Source: Pseudomonas lini (GTDB lineage Bacteria > Pseudomonadota > Gammaproteobacteria > Pseudomonadales > Pseudomonadaceae). Taken from it: a stretch of 64,000 nt of DNA. How positions within the stretch are numbered: position 1 is the stretch's first letter; each line of letters begins with the position of its first letter. The notes under the pieces are model-generated. The model had not been told where the DNA came from and ran no database searches. It worked only from the letters and a program-made list of their open reading frames with translations. This document shows positions 18,806 to 27,764 of this stretch, in pieces. Made by a program: the position numbers and the translations under genes. The stretch covers positions 62,001 to 126,000 of the forward strand of contig NZ_JAUSSR010000003.1 in the NCBI RefSeq assembly GCF_030812475.1. The letters are read 5' to 3'.

Positions 18806-20122
18806 TTACCAGCAGATGCCTTCGGTGCGGCCACTGACGCTGGTGGCCTGGGACATGAAGCCGACCAGGTCGATCACTTGCTTGCCCTGTGGCGCCTGTT
18901 GCGCCAGTGCACGGAACTTCTCGTCACGGTTGCCGAGGATGATCACGTCGCTGTTGTCGATCACGCTGTCGAAATCGGCGTTGAGCAAGGACGAGACGTG
19001 AGGGATCTTCGACTCGATGTAATCCTTGTTCGCACCGTGAACGCGGGCGTATTCGACGTTGGCGTCGTAGATGCTCAGGTCGTAGCCCTTGCCGATCAGC
19101 ATTTCCGCCAGGTCAACCAGCGGGCTTTCGCGCAGGTCGTCGGTGCCGGCCTTGAAGCTCAGGCCCAGCAGGGCGACTTTGCGTTTGCCATGGCTGGAGA
19201 CGATGTCGAAGGCGTTCTGCACCTGGGACACGTTGCTGCGCATCAGCGAGTTGAGCAGCGGCGCTTCCACGTCCAGGGAACCGGCGCGGTAGGTCAGGGC
19301 ACGCACGTCTTTCGGCAGGCAAGAGCCGCCGAACGCGAAACCAGGACGCATGTAGTACTGGGACAGGTTCAGCGTCTTGTCCTGGCAGACCACTTCCATC
19401 ACTTCACGACCATCGACGCCGACAGCCTTGGCGATGTTGCCGATTTCGTTGGCGAAGGTCACCTTGGTGGCGTGCCACACGTTGCAGGTGTACTTGATCA
19501 TTTCGGCGACAGCGATGTCCTTGCGGATGATCGGTGCGTCGAGTTCTTCGTACAACGATTGCAGAACGTCGCCCGATGCCTTGTCGAACTCGCCGATGAC
19601 GGTCATCGGTGGCAGGTCGTAGTCGGCGATCGCGGTGCTTTCACGCAGGAACTCAGGGTTCACCGCAACACCGAAATCGACGCCGGCTTTCTTGCCGGAG
19701 CAGTCTTCGAGGATCGGGATCACGACGTTGGCCACGGTGCCCGGCAGCACGGTGCTGCGAACCACGATGGTGTGGCGGGTGGTCTTGTCACGCAGGACAA
19801 AACCGATCTCGCGGCACACGGCTTCGATGTAGTTCAGTTCCAGGTCGCCGTTCTTCTTGCTCGGCGTACCGACGCAGATCATCGACAGGTCGGTGTCGCG
19901 AATCGCTTCGGCGAAGTTGGTCGTACCGCGCAGGCGGCCCGTCTCGATGCCCTTCTGCAGAAGTTCGCCCAGACCCGGTTCAACGATCGGCGATTTGCCG
20001 GCATTGATCATATCGATCTTGTCTTTGGCGACATCGACGCCAACGACGTCATGGCCCCGTGCAGACAGGCAACCGGCACATACTGCACCGACGTAACCCA
20101 AACCAAATATGCTGATGCGCAT
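18806..20122 (-). CDS. algD: GDP-mannose 6-dehydrogenase AlgD
   Basis: A 438-residue cytosolic enzyme that oxidises GDP-mannose to GDP-mannuronate with two NAD+, the committed step of alginate synthesis. The N-terminus MRISIFGLGYVGAVCAGCLS gives the Rossmann GxGxxG motif; the catalytic cysteine is residue 268 in GGSCLPKDV, as in P. aeruginosa. First gene of the twelve-gene operon; a long upstream control region (20123-20947) fits the known complex control of algD by AlgU, AlgR and AmrZ. Confidence 0.97.
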   Translation of the reverse strand: MRISIFGLGYVGAVCAGCLSARGHDVVGVDVAKDKIDMINAGKSPIVEPGLGELLQKGIETGRLRGTTNFAEAIRDTDLSMICVGTPSKKNGDLELNYIEAVCREIGFVLRDKTTRHTIVVRSTVLPGTVANVVIPILEDCSGKKAGVDFGVAVNPEFLRESTAIADYDLPPMTVIGEFDKASGDVLQSLYEELDAPIIRKDIAVAEMIKYTCNVWHATKVTFANEIGNIAKAVGVDGREVMEVVCQDKTLNLSQYYMRPGFAFGGSCLPKDVRALTYRAGSLDVEAPLLNSLMRSNVSQVQNAFDIVSSHGKRKVALLGLSFKAGTDDLRESPLVDLAEMLIGKGYDLSIYDANVEYARVHGANKDYIESKIPHVSSLLNADFDSVIDNSDVIILGNRDEKFRALAQQAPQGKQVIDLVGFMSQATSVSGRTEGICW

Positions 20123-20902
20123 CGCATTTACCTCTCAGTTAATCAAGTCTGTTTCATCAGGCCATTACATGGCCGGAATTAATGGTGTTATGCGGTCGTG
20201 ATGCACTCGCAAGTGCGGCCTTACAGGCGCAACAATGCAGCGTGCAGGCATAATAAGTTCCGAGTGTCTAAACAGGTCACTCAGATTGTGCGCAACTAGG
20301 CCTTATTATTATGATTTACCCCGTCTTGCAGCCGAGCTTCTCTGTAGAAGTCGCGGGTGCAAGGGTCTTGCGCGCTCAATGCCAGGCAAAAAGCCCGTAA
20401 ATCAAGCGGTTGGGTGCTCAGGCGAGCACGTTTATAGGGGCGCGGCCTTGGCCTGGTAGGGGATAGTATTGATGCGTTATCTCCTGTCCTTCAGGTGTTG
20501 CCCAAATCAGGGACCAGTAGCGCAAGTTCCATGTGACAACTTCGCTACGTCAATCACTTCTCTGCGTAAGTTATCTCGCACATGCTCCGGGAGAATCGTT
20601 ACCGGTGGTATGAACTACGCATCTGGACATAGTTCCGGTCCGCTCATCGCGAATTCTGAAATTTCTTGAAATATTGACAAAGATGGCACTGCTTTCAAAT
20701 TGATAGCAACGTCTGTTTCACCCTTGATACATGGGGTTATGAGCGCAATAGATAGGAATGTGCCACTACCGCTGAAAATTTTCGGTGCCACTACGGAAAA
20801 AAATCAGCCAAGTCGAGTGAAACTAAAGTTAGGGATTTGGGTGCTGGATTTCTGGCGTCAATAAGGTGTCGGATCGGGCGAAGGATTGTTCGACGATCAG
20901 AC
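20123..20902. other. Long algD upstream region
   Basis: About 780 bases between algD and yaaA without a credible gene. It is more AT-rich than its surroundings in 20500-20850, as is usual for algD control regions. Two GGAACTT sequences read toward algD (20255-20261 and 20524-20530). No exact AlgR box (CCGTTCGTC) was found on either strand by eye. Confidence 0.7.
20524..20530 (-). promoter_or_regulatory. Candidate AlgU (sigma-22) -35 element of algD
   Basis: GGAACTT on the minus strand matches the AlgU/RpoE-type -35 box. A start about 30 bases downstream would give a leader of roughly 370 bases, close to the long leader known for P. aeruginosa algD. The expected -10 (TCTGA-like) at 16-17 bases is not clear, so this is tentative. 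A second GGAACTT lies at 20255-20261, nearer algD, also without a good -10. Confidence 0.35.
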
Positions 20903-20940
20903 GTCGGCGCATGACGGAACTCGAAGCGTCATGCGCCGAC
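20903..20940 (-). terminator. Perfect 14-bp hairpin downstream of yaaA
   Basis: GTCGGCGCATGACG (20903-20916) pairs exactly with CGTCATGCGCCGAC (20927-20940) around a 10-base loop, seven bases after the yaaA stop. It probably ends or stabilises the yaaA transcript, but no U-tract follows on the minus strand, so it is not a textbook intrinsic terminator. Confidence 0.55.
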
Positions 20941-20947
20941 CGGGTGA

Positions 20948-21727
20948 CTACTCGGGTGCGTGATCGCGCAGAAACACCAGATTGTCCGGTGAGGATTGCT
21001 CGACGCTGTAGCGATAGCCCTGTGCATCGAACTGTTTCAGGGTTGCCGGATCGTTGACCCGTTCTTCAATGACGAACCGGCTCATCATGCCCCGGGCTTT
21101 TTTGGCGTAGAAGCTGATGATCTTGTACTGGCCGTTCTTCAGGTCCTTGAACTCGGTGTTGACGATGCGCGCGTTCAGGGCGTTGCGCTTGACGGCCGAG
21201 AAGTACTCGTTGGAAGCCAGGTTCAGCAGCACGTCGTCGCCTTGATCGGCGAGTGCTTCGTTAAGCCATTCACTGATCCGCGTACCCCAGAAGGCATACA
21301 GGTCCTTGCCGCGGGCGTTGGCCAGTTTGGTACCCATTTCCAGGCGATACGGCTGCATCAGGTCCAGTGGGCGCAGCAGGCCATAGAGGCCCGACAGCAT
21401 GCGCAGGTGCTGCTGGGCGTAATCGAAGTCGGCCTCGCTGAAGGTTTGCGCGTTCAGCCCGGTGTACACATCGCCCTTGAACGCCAGCAGTGCCTGTTTG
21501 GCGTTGGCGGGGGTAAAGGCCGGGGTCCAGCTGCCGAAACGCGCGGCGTTGAGCCCACCGATCTTGTCGGAGACATGCATCAACTCGCTGATCTGCGCCG
21601 GGCTCAACTCGCGCAGTTGCAGGATCAGCTCCTGGGAATGGTCGAGGTATTGCGGCTGGGTGAAGCGCTGGGTTGCCGGCGGTGTTTCGTAGTCGAGGGT
21701 CTTGGCGGGGGAAATCACCATCAGCAT
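20948..21727 (-). CDS. yaaA: Peroxide stress protein YaaA (DUF328)
   Basis: A 259-residue cytosolic protein matching YaaA throughout, starting [17 protein letters not shown] with the family SPAKTL motif and including [19 protein letters not shown] and [16 protein letters not shown]. YaaA lowers free iron and limits DNA damage during hydrogen peroxide stress in E. coli. The gene stands alone; a perfect hairpin follows it and a REP hairpin lies upstream. Normal length and no defects seen. Confidence 0.94.
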   Translation of the reverse strand: MLMVISPAKTLDYETPPATQRFTQPQYLDHSQELILQLRELSPAQISELMHVSDKIGGLNAARFGSWTPAFTPANAKQALLAFKGDVYTGLNAQTFSEADFDYAQQHLRMLSGLYGLLRPLDLMQPYRLEMGTKLANARGKDLYAFWGTRISEWLNEALADQGDDVLLNLASNEYFSAVKRNALNARIVNTEFKDLKNGQYKIISFYAKKARGMMSRFVIEERVNDPATLKQFDAQGYRYSVEQSSPDNLVFLRDHAPE

Positions 21728-21829
21728 GAAGTCGTCTCCTTTAATCGTGGGGGCGATTCTAGGGGGTTGTCCGTGTTGACTCCAGCTATCACGTCCATAG
21801 GTGATGATCGGTGGCTATCCACAAAACCC

Positions 21830-21919
21830 TGTGGGAGCGAGCCTGCTCGCGAATGCGGTGTGTCAGTTTCCGATGATGCCTACTGACACACCGCATTCGC
21901 GAGCAGGCTCGCTCCCACA
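21830..21919. repeat. REP pair forming a 38-bp perfect inverted repeat
   Basis: The two arms 21830-21867 and 21882-21919 are exact reverse complements, extending well past the REP core into the spacer (GAATGCGGTGTGTCAGT side), with a 14-base loop. It lies between the divergent yaaA and deacetylase genes. Confidence 0.92.
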
Positions 21920-21995
21920 AAGGTTCAGTGCTGCTGCGGGAATGTGTGTCTCATCAGCTATAGTGCCGCCCGGGTTTTGTTATGGAGACATCCCA

Positions 21996-23120
21996 TTGCG
22001 CATCGCTCTTCTTTTCTCTGCCTGGCTCCTGAGCTTCGGTGCCCTGGCCGCGCCGGGCGAGGTGGCGACGCTCGAGCGCAGCACCTGGCCCGAACAGCTC
22101 GACAACCCGACCCTGTTCGATGTCGCCTCACGCGCCGAAATCCTGGCGTTCGCCCGAGTCCTGCTGGCCAGCGAATCCCTCGACGAACCGGGACTGGCCC
22201 AGCGCCTGGGCCTGCGCACCATCAATCTGCAGTCGGTCGACCACCTGCGCCAGCGCCTGTGGCAGCGTTTGCTGGTCAATTACAACTTCGCCCAGCGAAG
22301 CTGCGATCAGGATGCCTCCTTCTGTTTCCTGGTCGAGGACCTGGAGACCTTGCGCCGGCAAGCGGCCAGGTTTCAGGTCAGTGACGACAGCTACTACATC
22401 AAGTGGGCCGAGCCGAGTCGGCAGTTCCATGCCCGCTACCTGGACGAGCAACTGCGCAAGGCTGCGCTGTTCCCGCAAACCAGCAGCGAAGTCGATCGTT
22501 TTGGCGACTATGAGCGCAGCGGCGATCAGATGAATGACCGGCTGTTCCTGCTGACCTTCGACAGCGCCGCCAATGCCGCCCCGGACAACACTGCCTGGGT
22601 GACCGAGTACCTGCGCAAGTCGAACATGAGCGCCACCTTCTTCGTCCTCGGCAAGGACATCCAGGCGCGTCTGGCCGAACGCTCGGTCGCCAGCCTGCAA
22701 GCGACTTACTCAACGCATTGCATCGGCGTGCAAGGCTGGGAGTTCCGCTCCCACAGCCACTGGCTGGACTGGCAGGACTCGGTGCGACGCAGCGTCGAGC
22801 TGGTCAAGGGCAAACTGCCGGAGAATTACGTGCCGCTGTTCCGCCCGCCTGACGGTCAGCGTCGAGCGGACGCCGAAAGCTTCTTCAAGGCCCAGGGCCT
22901 GCAAGTGGCGCTGTGGGACATCGATGCCCAGGATGGTGCCGGCAAGCTCAAGCCCGACCAAAGCGCGCAACGCGTATTGACCCTGATGCTGTTATGGCGC
23001 CACGGCGTGATCAATTTCAACATCAAGCAGGATGGCGTGAAAACGGCGATGCCCTGGCTCATCACGCAAACGGCGCAAAGCGGGATCGGTTGGGAAGACT
23101 GTCAGGATGGTTTTCGCTGA
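21996..23120 (+). CDS. NodB-like polysaccharide deacetylase with altered motifs
   Basis: A 374-residue secreted protein. TTG 21996 is the best start: GGAGA lies seven bases upstream and the protein then begins with a clean signal peptide (LRIALLFSAWLLSFGALAA). The C-terminal half follows the NodB outline: LLTFDSAANAAPDNT, then SATFFVLGKDI, RSHSHW, LFRPPDGQ and ALWDIDAQD. The usual TFDDGP start of motif 1 is TFDSAA here, so one metal/catalytic aspartate is replaced. The N-terminal 150 residues are unlike common deacetylases. Activity is therefore doubtful; it could be a binding or regulatory relative. Confidence 0.75.
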   Translation: MRIALLFSAWLLSFGALAAPGEVATLERSTWPEQLDNPTLFDVASRAEILAFARVLLASESLDEPGLAQRLGLRTINLQSVDHLRQRLWQRLLVNYNFAQRSCDQDASFCFLVEDLETLRRQAARFQVSDDSYYIKWAEPSRQFHARYLDEQLRKAALFPQTSSEVDRFGDYERSGDQMNDRLFLLTFDSAANAAPDNTAWVTEYLRKSNMSATFFVLGKDIQARLAERSVASLQATYSTHCIGVQGWEFRSHSHWLDWQDSVRRSVELVKGKLPENYVPLFRPPDGQRRADAESFFKAQGLQVALWDIDAQDGAGKLKPDQSAQRVLTLMLLWRHGVINFNIKQDGVKTAMPWLITQTAQSGIGWEDCQDGFR

Positions 23121-23457
23121 AAACGGCAAAAGGCCGTAAACATTGGGCGAAGGGCGAATCTGGGGGAGAATTCTATGCAGGTTGACTTCCGACTTTAACG
23201 GCACATTGCCTGCACGCCAAGGGCTATTCGTCATTCTGAAAAATAAACTTAAAAAAAGCGTCAAAGTACTTTTTCCTGTCACAGGTTTTGGAGTATTACG
23301 AAGACAGACCGCCGAAACCTGCAGACAGGTGGCGTCTTCCAAGACTCCCATTTGTGTGCAAGTTCACTTGAACCCTCGCAAGTGAATTCGGTGGCCACTT
23401 CGAGGCGCAGCACTGTCACGGTATTGCGTCGACTGGCTCCCACAAAGGTGACCGAGT
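23121..23457. other. Intergenic region upstream of the PhoH gene with two inverted repeats
   Basis: No gene. An imperfect inverted repeat pairs 23275-23288 (CCTGTCACAGGTTT) with 23315-23329. A perfect 8-bp repeat, TTCACTTG (23363-23370) with CAAGTGAA (23379-23386), has an 8-base loop. Both lie in the presumed promoter or leader of the downstream gene and could be operators or leader hairpins. Confidence 0.6.
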
Positions 23458-24852
23458 ATGGATGATCACGGACGTAGTTTTTCCTCCAACCAGCCAATCC
23501 TTTATGTACTCGATACCAACGTATTGATCCACGATCCAAACGCCCTGCTTAACTTCGAAGAACACCACGTCGCCATCCCCATGACCGTGCTTGAAGAGCT
23601 GGACAAGCTCAAGAGCGGGCATCACAGCGTGGCCGCGGAATGCCGCCAGGCCATTCGCCTGATCGACAAGACCCTGGGCGATGCCAGCCCTGAAGACGTT
23701 GAACTGGGTGTACCGATCCAGCGTGGCAAAAGCGGGCCCAAGGGTTTGCTGTCGATCCTGATGAGCAAGCGTGCCGAACCGAATATCATTCTGCCCGAGC
23801 ACCTGAACGACAACATCATCATCAATCAGTTGATCGACCTGCACGCGCGCGAGCCCAAGCTGCCCGTGGTGCTGGTCACCAAAGACATCAACATGCGCCT
23901 CAAGGCCCGGGCCTGCGGGATTGCGGCCGAGGACTACAGCACCGACCAGCTGGTTGACGACGTCTCGCTGCTGCCCAACGGTTACCACAACATGGACGGC
24001 TCCTTCTGGGACCGCGTGAAGAATGTCGAAACCCGTCAGGACCACGGTCGCACCTGGCACCAGGTGCAACTGATCGACAACCTGCCAGCGGTGCACATCA
24101 ATGAGTTCATCATCGATGAACAGGGTTTTGTCGGCTGGATCAAGGAAATCGAGGAAGACCGGCTGCTGATTCTCGACCTGCACCAGGAACCCTTGCTGCA
24201 CCAGGAAGCCTGGGGCCTGAAACCCCGTGACATCTACCAGAGCCTGGCGCTGTACGCCTTGCTCGATCCGGATATCCACCTGGTCAACCTGTCCGGCGCC
24301 GCCGGCTCGGGTAAAACCATCCTGGCCCTGGCGGCGGCGATCGAGCAGACCATGGTCAGCAAGCGCTACCGGCGGATCATCGCGACCCGCAGCGTGCAGG
24401 GGCTGGACCAGGAGATTGGTTTCCTGCCCGGCACCGAAGCGGAAAAAATGGAGCCCTGGCTGGGCGCCATCACCGACAACCTCGAAGCCTTGCACATGGA
24501 TGACGAAAGCACCCATGGCAGCGTCGACTACATCCTCAGCAAAGTGCCGTTGCAGTTCAAATCCCTCAACTACATCCGGGGTCGCAGCTTCCAGCAGAGC
24601 CTGATCCTGATCGACGAATGCCAGAATCTCACGCCGCACCAGATGAAAACCATCATCACCCGTGCCGGCGCCGGTTCCAAAGTGGTGTGCCTGGGCAACC
24701 TGGCGCAGATCGACACCCCTTACCTGTCCGCGACCAGCTCCGGGCTGACCTACCTGACCGAACGCTTCAAGGATTTCCCCAACGGTGTGCACATCACGCT
24801 ACAAGGGGTACCGCGTTCGATTCTGGCTGAATACGCCGAATCGCATTTGTAA
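23458..24852 (+). CDS. PIN-PhoH family RNase/ATPase
   Basis: A 464-residue fusion of an N-terminal PIN nuclease domain (ILYVLDTNVLIHDPNAL, then VLEELDKLK) with a C-terminal PhoH ATPase domain. Walker A is SGAAGSGKT with lysine at residue 286, Walker B LILIDECQN. PhoH2-type proteins are RNA helicases coupled to sequence-specific RNases; this architecture is widespread in bacteria. ATG 23458 has AGGTG eight bases upstream. Single gene with its own terminator. Its target in Pseudomonas is not established. Confidence 0.93.
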   Translation: MDDHGRSFSSNQPILYVLDTNVLIHDPNALLNFEEHHVAIPMTVLEELDKLKSGHHSVAAECRQAIRLIDKTLGDASPEDVELGVPIQRGKSGPKGLLSILMSKRAEPNIILPEHLNDNIIINQLIDLHAREPKLPVVLVTKDINMRLKARACGIAAEDYSTDQLVDDVSLLPNGYHNMDGSFWDRVKNVETRQDHGRTWHQVQLIDNLPAVHINEFIIDEQGFVGWIKEIEEDRLLILDLHQEPLLHQEAWGLKPRDIYQSLALYALLDPDIHLVNLSGAAGSGKTILALAAAIEQTMVSKRYRRIIATRSVQGLDQEIGFLPGTEAEKMEPWLGAITDNLEALHMDDESTHGSVDYILSKVPLQFKSLNYIRGRSFQQSLILIDECQNLTPHQMKTIITRAGAGSKVVCLGNLAQIDTPYLSATSSGLTYLTERFKDFPNGVHITLQGVPRSILAEYAESHL

Positions 24853-24862
24853 CCCCCTCACC

Positions 24863-24895
24863 AAAACCGGGCGGCCTAAAGGTCGCCCGGTTTTT
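24863..24895 (+). terminator. Rho-independent terminator after the PhoH gene
   Basis: AAAACCGGGCGGCC pairs with GGTCGCCCGGTTTTT around TAAA, eleven bases after the stop, with a following T-run. Strong on the plus strand. Confidence 0.92.
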
Positions 24896-24911
24896 ATGCT
24901 CAACGAATAAC

Positions 24912-25006
24912 CCTGCGGGAGCGAGCTTGCTCGCGATAGCGGTGTATCAGTCCACATCAATGCTAAATGTCAGATCGCTATCGCGAGCAAGCTCGCTCCC
25001 ACAGGG
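24912..25006. repeat. REP pair (BIME)
   Basis: Inverted REP cores (GGGAGCGAGCTTGCTCGCGA at 24917, and TCGCGAGCAAGCTCGCTCCC at 24981). The arms extend into the spacer as GATAGCGGTGTATCAG, partly mirrored. Upstream of moaC. Confidence 0.9.
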
Positions 25007-25087
25007 TTCTGCGGTGAACACATAATCAAGCGTGCGGAAATCTGACCCACAGGTTTACAATCGACGCTCCTGATCAGGAGTATCCCT

Positions 25088-25561
25088 GTGCTGACTCATC
25101 TCGATTCCCAAGGTCGCGCCAACATGGTCGACGTCACCGAAAAAGCCGTGACGTTCCGCGAAGCGACGGCCCAGGCGCTGGTGCGCATGCTGCCCGACAC
25201 CCTGCAAATGATCGTCAGCGGCGGTCATCCCAAGGGTGACGTGTTTGCCGTGGCGCGCATCGCCGGCATTCAGGCGGCAAAGAAAACCAGCGATCTGATT
25301 CCCCTGTGTCATCCATTGCTGCTCACCGGCGTCAAGGTCGAACTCAGTGCCGATGGCGACGATACCGTGCGCATCGTCGCGCGTTGCAAGTTGTCCGGGC
25401 AGACCGGCGTCGAAATGGAAGCCCTGACCGCCGCCAGCGTCGCGGCTCTGACGATCTATGACATGTGCAAGGCCGTGGACCGCGGCATGACGATCGAAAG
25501 CGTGCGGCTGCTGGAGAAGCTCGGCGGCAAGAGCGGCCATTTCCAGGCGGATCAGCCATGA
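25088..25561 (+). CDS. moaC: Cyclic pyranopterin monophosphate synthase MoaC
   Basis: A 157-residue enzyme that converts the MoaA product (3',8-cyclo-GTP) to cyclic pyranopterin monophosphate in molybdenum cofactor synthesis. Diagnostic [13 protein letters not shown] and [20 protein letters not shown] are intact, carrying the catalytic His and Lys regions. GTG 25088 is the start, with AGGAG seven bases upstream. Its stop overlaps the moaD start (ATGA), so moaCDE form a coupled operon. moaA is not in this window. Confidence 0.96.
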   Translation: MLTHLDSQGRANMVDVTEKAVTFREATAQALVRMLPDTLQMIVSGGHPKGDVFAVARIAGIQAAKKTSDLIPLCHPLLLTGVKVELSADGDDTVRIVARCKLSGQTGVEMEALTAASVAALTIYDMCKAVDRGMTIESVRLLEKLGGKSGHFQADQP

Positions 25562-25800
25562 ACCTGACTGTGAAGTTTTTCGCCCGTTACCGCGAAGCGC
25601 TGGGCGTCGACTCGGTGGAGGTTGAAGGCGATTTCGCCACCGTCGATGACGTGCGTGCGCTGCTGGCCCGGCGTGACGGCGCCGAGGTGCTGAGCGAGCA
25701 GAACCTCATGTGCGCCCGCAACGAAGACTTGTGCCAGCTCGACGAACCGGTGAGCGATGGCGATGAAGTGGCATTTTTTCCGACCGTGACCGGGGGCTGA
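25558..25800 (+). CDS. moaD: Molybdopterin synthase small subunit MoaD
   Basis: An 80-residue ubiquitin-like sulfur carrier ending in the double glycine (FPTVTGG) that is thiocarboxylated by MoeB and gives sulfur to the pterin. The start overlaps the moaC stop by four bases. Full length with the beta-grasp pattern intact. Confidence 0.96.
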   Translation: MNLTVKFFARYREALGVDSVEVEGDFATVDDVRALLARRDGAEVLSEQNLMCARNEDLCQLDEPVSDGDEVAFFPTVTGG

Positions 25801-25803
25801 ACC

Positions 25804-26256
25804 ATGGCGATCCGCGTGCAGTCCACGGCGTTCGATCCGGGTGCTGAAGTCAATGCCATGCACGCTGCCAATGTCGGCGTCGGTGCAGTGGTGAGTTTTG
25901 TCGGCTACGTTCGCGACTTCAATGACGGCCTCGATGTGGCCGGGATGTTTCTGGAGCACTACCCGGGCATGACCGAGAAAGCCCTCGGCAAGATCGCCGT
26001 TGAGGCCGAGCAGCGCTGGCCGCTGCTCAAGCTGGAAGTGCTGCATCGCATCGGTGCCCTGGAGCCGGGCGAGCCGATCGTCTTCGTCGGCGCTGCCAGC
26101 GCCCACCGCCAGGCGGCGTTCGACGCCTGCGCCTTTGTCATGGACTACCTGAAAACCCGCGCACCGTTCTGGAAGAAAGAGACCACCAGCGATGGTGCGC
26201 GCTGGGTGGAAGGGCGCGACAGTGATCATGCGGCGGCGGATCGCTGGAAGCAGTGA
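25804..26256 (+). CDS. moaE: Molybdopterin synthase catalytic subunit MoaE
   Basis: A 150-residue catalytic subunit that inserts two sulfurs into cyclic pyranopterin monophosphate together with MoaD. The family motifs GAVVSFVGYVRDFN, LEHYPGMTEKAL, ASAHRQAAFDACAFVMDYLK and APFWKKE are present; the last contains the active-site lysines. It starts three bases after moaD. The cofactor made here is needed by the formate dehydrogenase at 57-62 kb. Confidence 0.96.
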   Translation: MAIRVQSTAFDPGAEVNAMHAANVGVGAVVSFVGYVRDFNDGLDVAGMFLEHYPGMTEKALGKIAVEAEQRWPLLKLEVLHRIGALEPGEPIVFVGAASAHRQAAFDACAFVMDYLKTRAPFWKKETTSDGARWVEGRDSDHAAADRWKQ

Positions 26257-26281
26257 TTTTCGCTTCGCATTCCAGTACGCC

Positions 26282-26376
26282 TTCGCGAGCAGGCTCGCTC
26301 CCACATTAGATCTGCATGGACACAAACTTTGTGTACGACGCAAATTCCCTGTGGGAGCGAGCCTGCTCGCGAAGAG
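26282..26376. repeat. REP pair (BIME)
   Basis: Inverted REP cores at 26283-26305 and 26350-26374 (GCGAGCAGGCTCGCTCCCAC and complement) after moaE. Confidence 0.9.
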
Positions 26377-26447
26377 GCTTTCCGCTCCACTGAAAAACTC
26401 CCTGACCACCTCCCGACCACCGGCCGGCACCTCTTGATTTTCCCCAA

Positions 26448-26476
26448 TTGACGGCTTATACATAAAAGTCCAGTAT
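26448..26476 (+). promoter_or_regulatory. Candidate promoter of the amino-acid binding protein gene
   Basis: TTGACG (26448-26453), 17 bases, then CAGTAT (26471-26476) resembles a sigma-70 promoter, followed by an AT-rich stretch (TTATAAGTACAAAAAAGG) and an untranslated leader of about 80 bases. By eye only. Confidence 0.35.
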
Positions 26477-26560
26477 GGATTTATAAGTACAAAAAAGGTC
26501 TCCCTGTTTCAGCTCTTTCTTCGTCTTGCCAAACCAACAACAACCCGCGAGAGAACGAAC

Positions 26561-27337
26561 ATGAAGAAATTCCCCCTCATCACCGGTCTGGCCCTGAGCC
26601 TGTTGGCGTGCAGTACCCTGTTCGCCGCCGAGAAAACCCTGCGCATTGGCATCGAAGCCGCCTACCCGCCGTTCGCCTCGAAAAGCCCGGACGGCAAGAT
26701 TGTCGGATTCGACTACGACATCGGCAATGCCCTGTGCGCGCAGATGCAGGTCAAGTGCGAGTGGGTCGAAGGTGAGTTCGATGGCCTGATTCCTTCGCTG
26801 AAGGTGAAGAAAATCGACATGGCGCTGTCCTCCATGACCATCAACGAAGACCGCAAGAAGTCGGTGGATTTCACCCACAAGTACTACTTCACCTCATCGC
26901 GCCTGGTGATGAAGGAAGGGGCGGTGGTGGATGACCAGTACGCCAGCCTCAAAGGCAAGACGATCGGCGTGCAGCGTGCCACCACTACTGATCGTTATGC
27001 CACCGAGGTGTTCGAGCCCAAGGGCATCAACGTCAAGCGCTACAGCAACAACGAAGAGATCTACATGGACCTGGCGGCCGGTCGCCTCGATGCGATTTTT
27101 GCCGACACCATCCCGCTGAATGATTTTCTGATGATGCCCCGTGGCAAGGGCTACGCGTTTGTCGGGCCGGAGCTCAAGGACCCGAAATACGTGGGCGAGG
27201 GCGCCGGGATCGCGGTGCGCAAGGGCAACACCGAACTGGTGACCCAACTGAACAGCGCCATAGACGGCATCCGCGCCAGCGGCGAATACCAGAAGATTTC
27301 CGAGAAGTACTTCAAGTCCGATATCTACGGCGACTGA
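26561..27337 (+). CDS. Periplasmic amino-acid binding protein (basic amino acid type)
   Basis: A 258-residue ABC-transporter solute-binding protein, family 3 (Lys/Arg/Orn/His type). Signal peptide residues 1-22 ([12 protein letters not shown]), then [29 protein letters not shown], the signature start of ArgT/HisJ-like proteins, and [18 protein letters not shown] near the C-terminal lobe. LACS is close to a lipobox, but cleavage at AxA fits better. No permease or ATPase gene is next to it, so it must share a transporter encoded elsewhere. GAGAG lies eight bases upstream of the ATG. Confidence 0.9.
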   Translation: MKKFPLITGLALSLLACSTLFAAEKTLRIGIEAAYPPFASKSPDGKIVGFDYDIGNALCAQMQVKCEWVEGEFDGLIPSLKVKKIDMALSSMTINEDRKKSVDFTHKYYFTSSRLVMKEGAVVDDQYASLKGKTIGVQRATTTDRYATEVFEPKGINVKRYSNNEEIYMDLAAGRLDAIFADTIPLNDFLMMPRGKGYAFVGPELKDPKYVGEGAGIAVRKGNTELVTQLNSAIDGIRASGEYQKISEKYFKSDIYGD

Positions 27338-27340
27338 TAG

Positions 27341-27523
27341 ACCGCCTTCGCTGCGGTGCGGCGATCCGACAAGCCAGCTCCTACATGGGATCTGCAGTGA
27401 ACGCCAAGTCGGTGAACGACGCTGATTTCGTGTAGGAGCCGGCTTGCCGGCGAAGGCGATATTCCATCCGGCATTTATGGTGGCTGACACACACCGCCTT
27501 CGCCGGCAAGCCGGCTCCTACAG
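27341..27523. repeat. REP cluster, three cores
   Basis: Three copies of the GCCGGC-type REP: a diverged one at 27343-27385 (CAAGCCAGCTCCTAC) and an inverted pair at 27431-27456 (TAGGAGCCGGCTTGCCGGCG) and 27497-27521. The arms of the pair share CGAAGGC. Downstream of the binding-protein gene. Confidence 0.88.
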
Positions 27524-27764
27524 GGGATCTGCGGTGCACACAAAGTCCATGCACATCAGTGATCGGAATGTGGGAGTCGGCTCCAGGCAGTGTTATGACG
27601 CAGAAGCCATCGGCCTGGTCAACATTCAACACAATCGCCGCAATTTAATCCCTTCTTAACCGGCCTGTCGTCTATTCCCCGATACCTACCCGTGCGCGCC
27701 AGGCTCTCAAAGGTCGGGGCCAGCGTGTAGACTTTGGGCAATCGATCTTCAGAAGGGAAACGCA
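27524..27764. other. Intergenic region upstream of dsbB
   Basis: About 240 bases with no gene and no clear repeat. It must hold the dsbB promoter; the ribosome-binding site GAAGGGA lies at about 27752-27758. Confidence 0.5.

Noticed and set aside
20255..20261. GGAACTT near algD as the main AlgU promoter
   Set aside because: The sequence 16-17 bases downstream (GCATTG) is a poor -10 and the leader would be shorter than known for algD; the copy at 20524 fits leader length better, though its -10 is also weak.
20235..20669. Two short plus-strand frames upstream of algD
   Set aside because: No ribosome-binding site, unusual composition and location in the algD control region; not credible as genes.
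24912..25087. Possible molybdenum cofactor riboswitch before moaC
   Set aside because: The leader is mostly a REP pair; no conserved Moco motif was seen.
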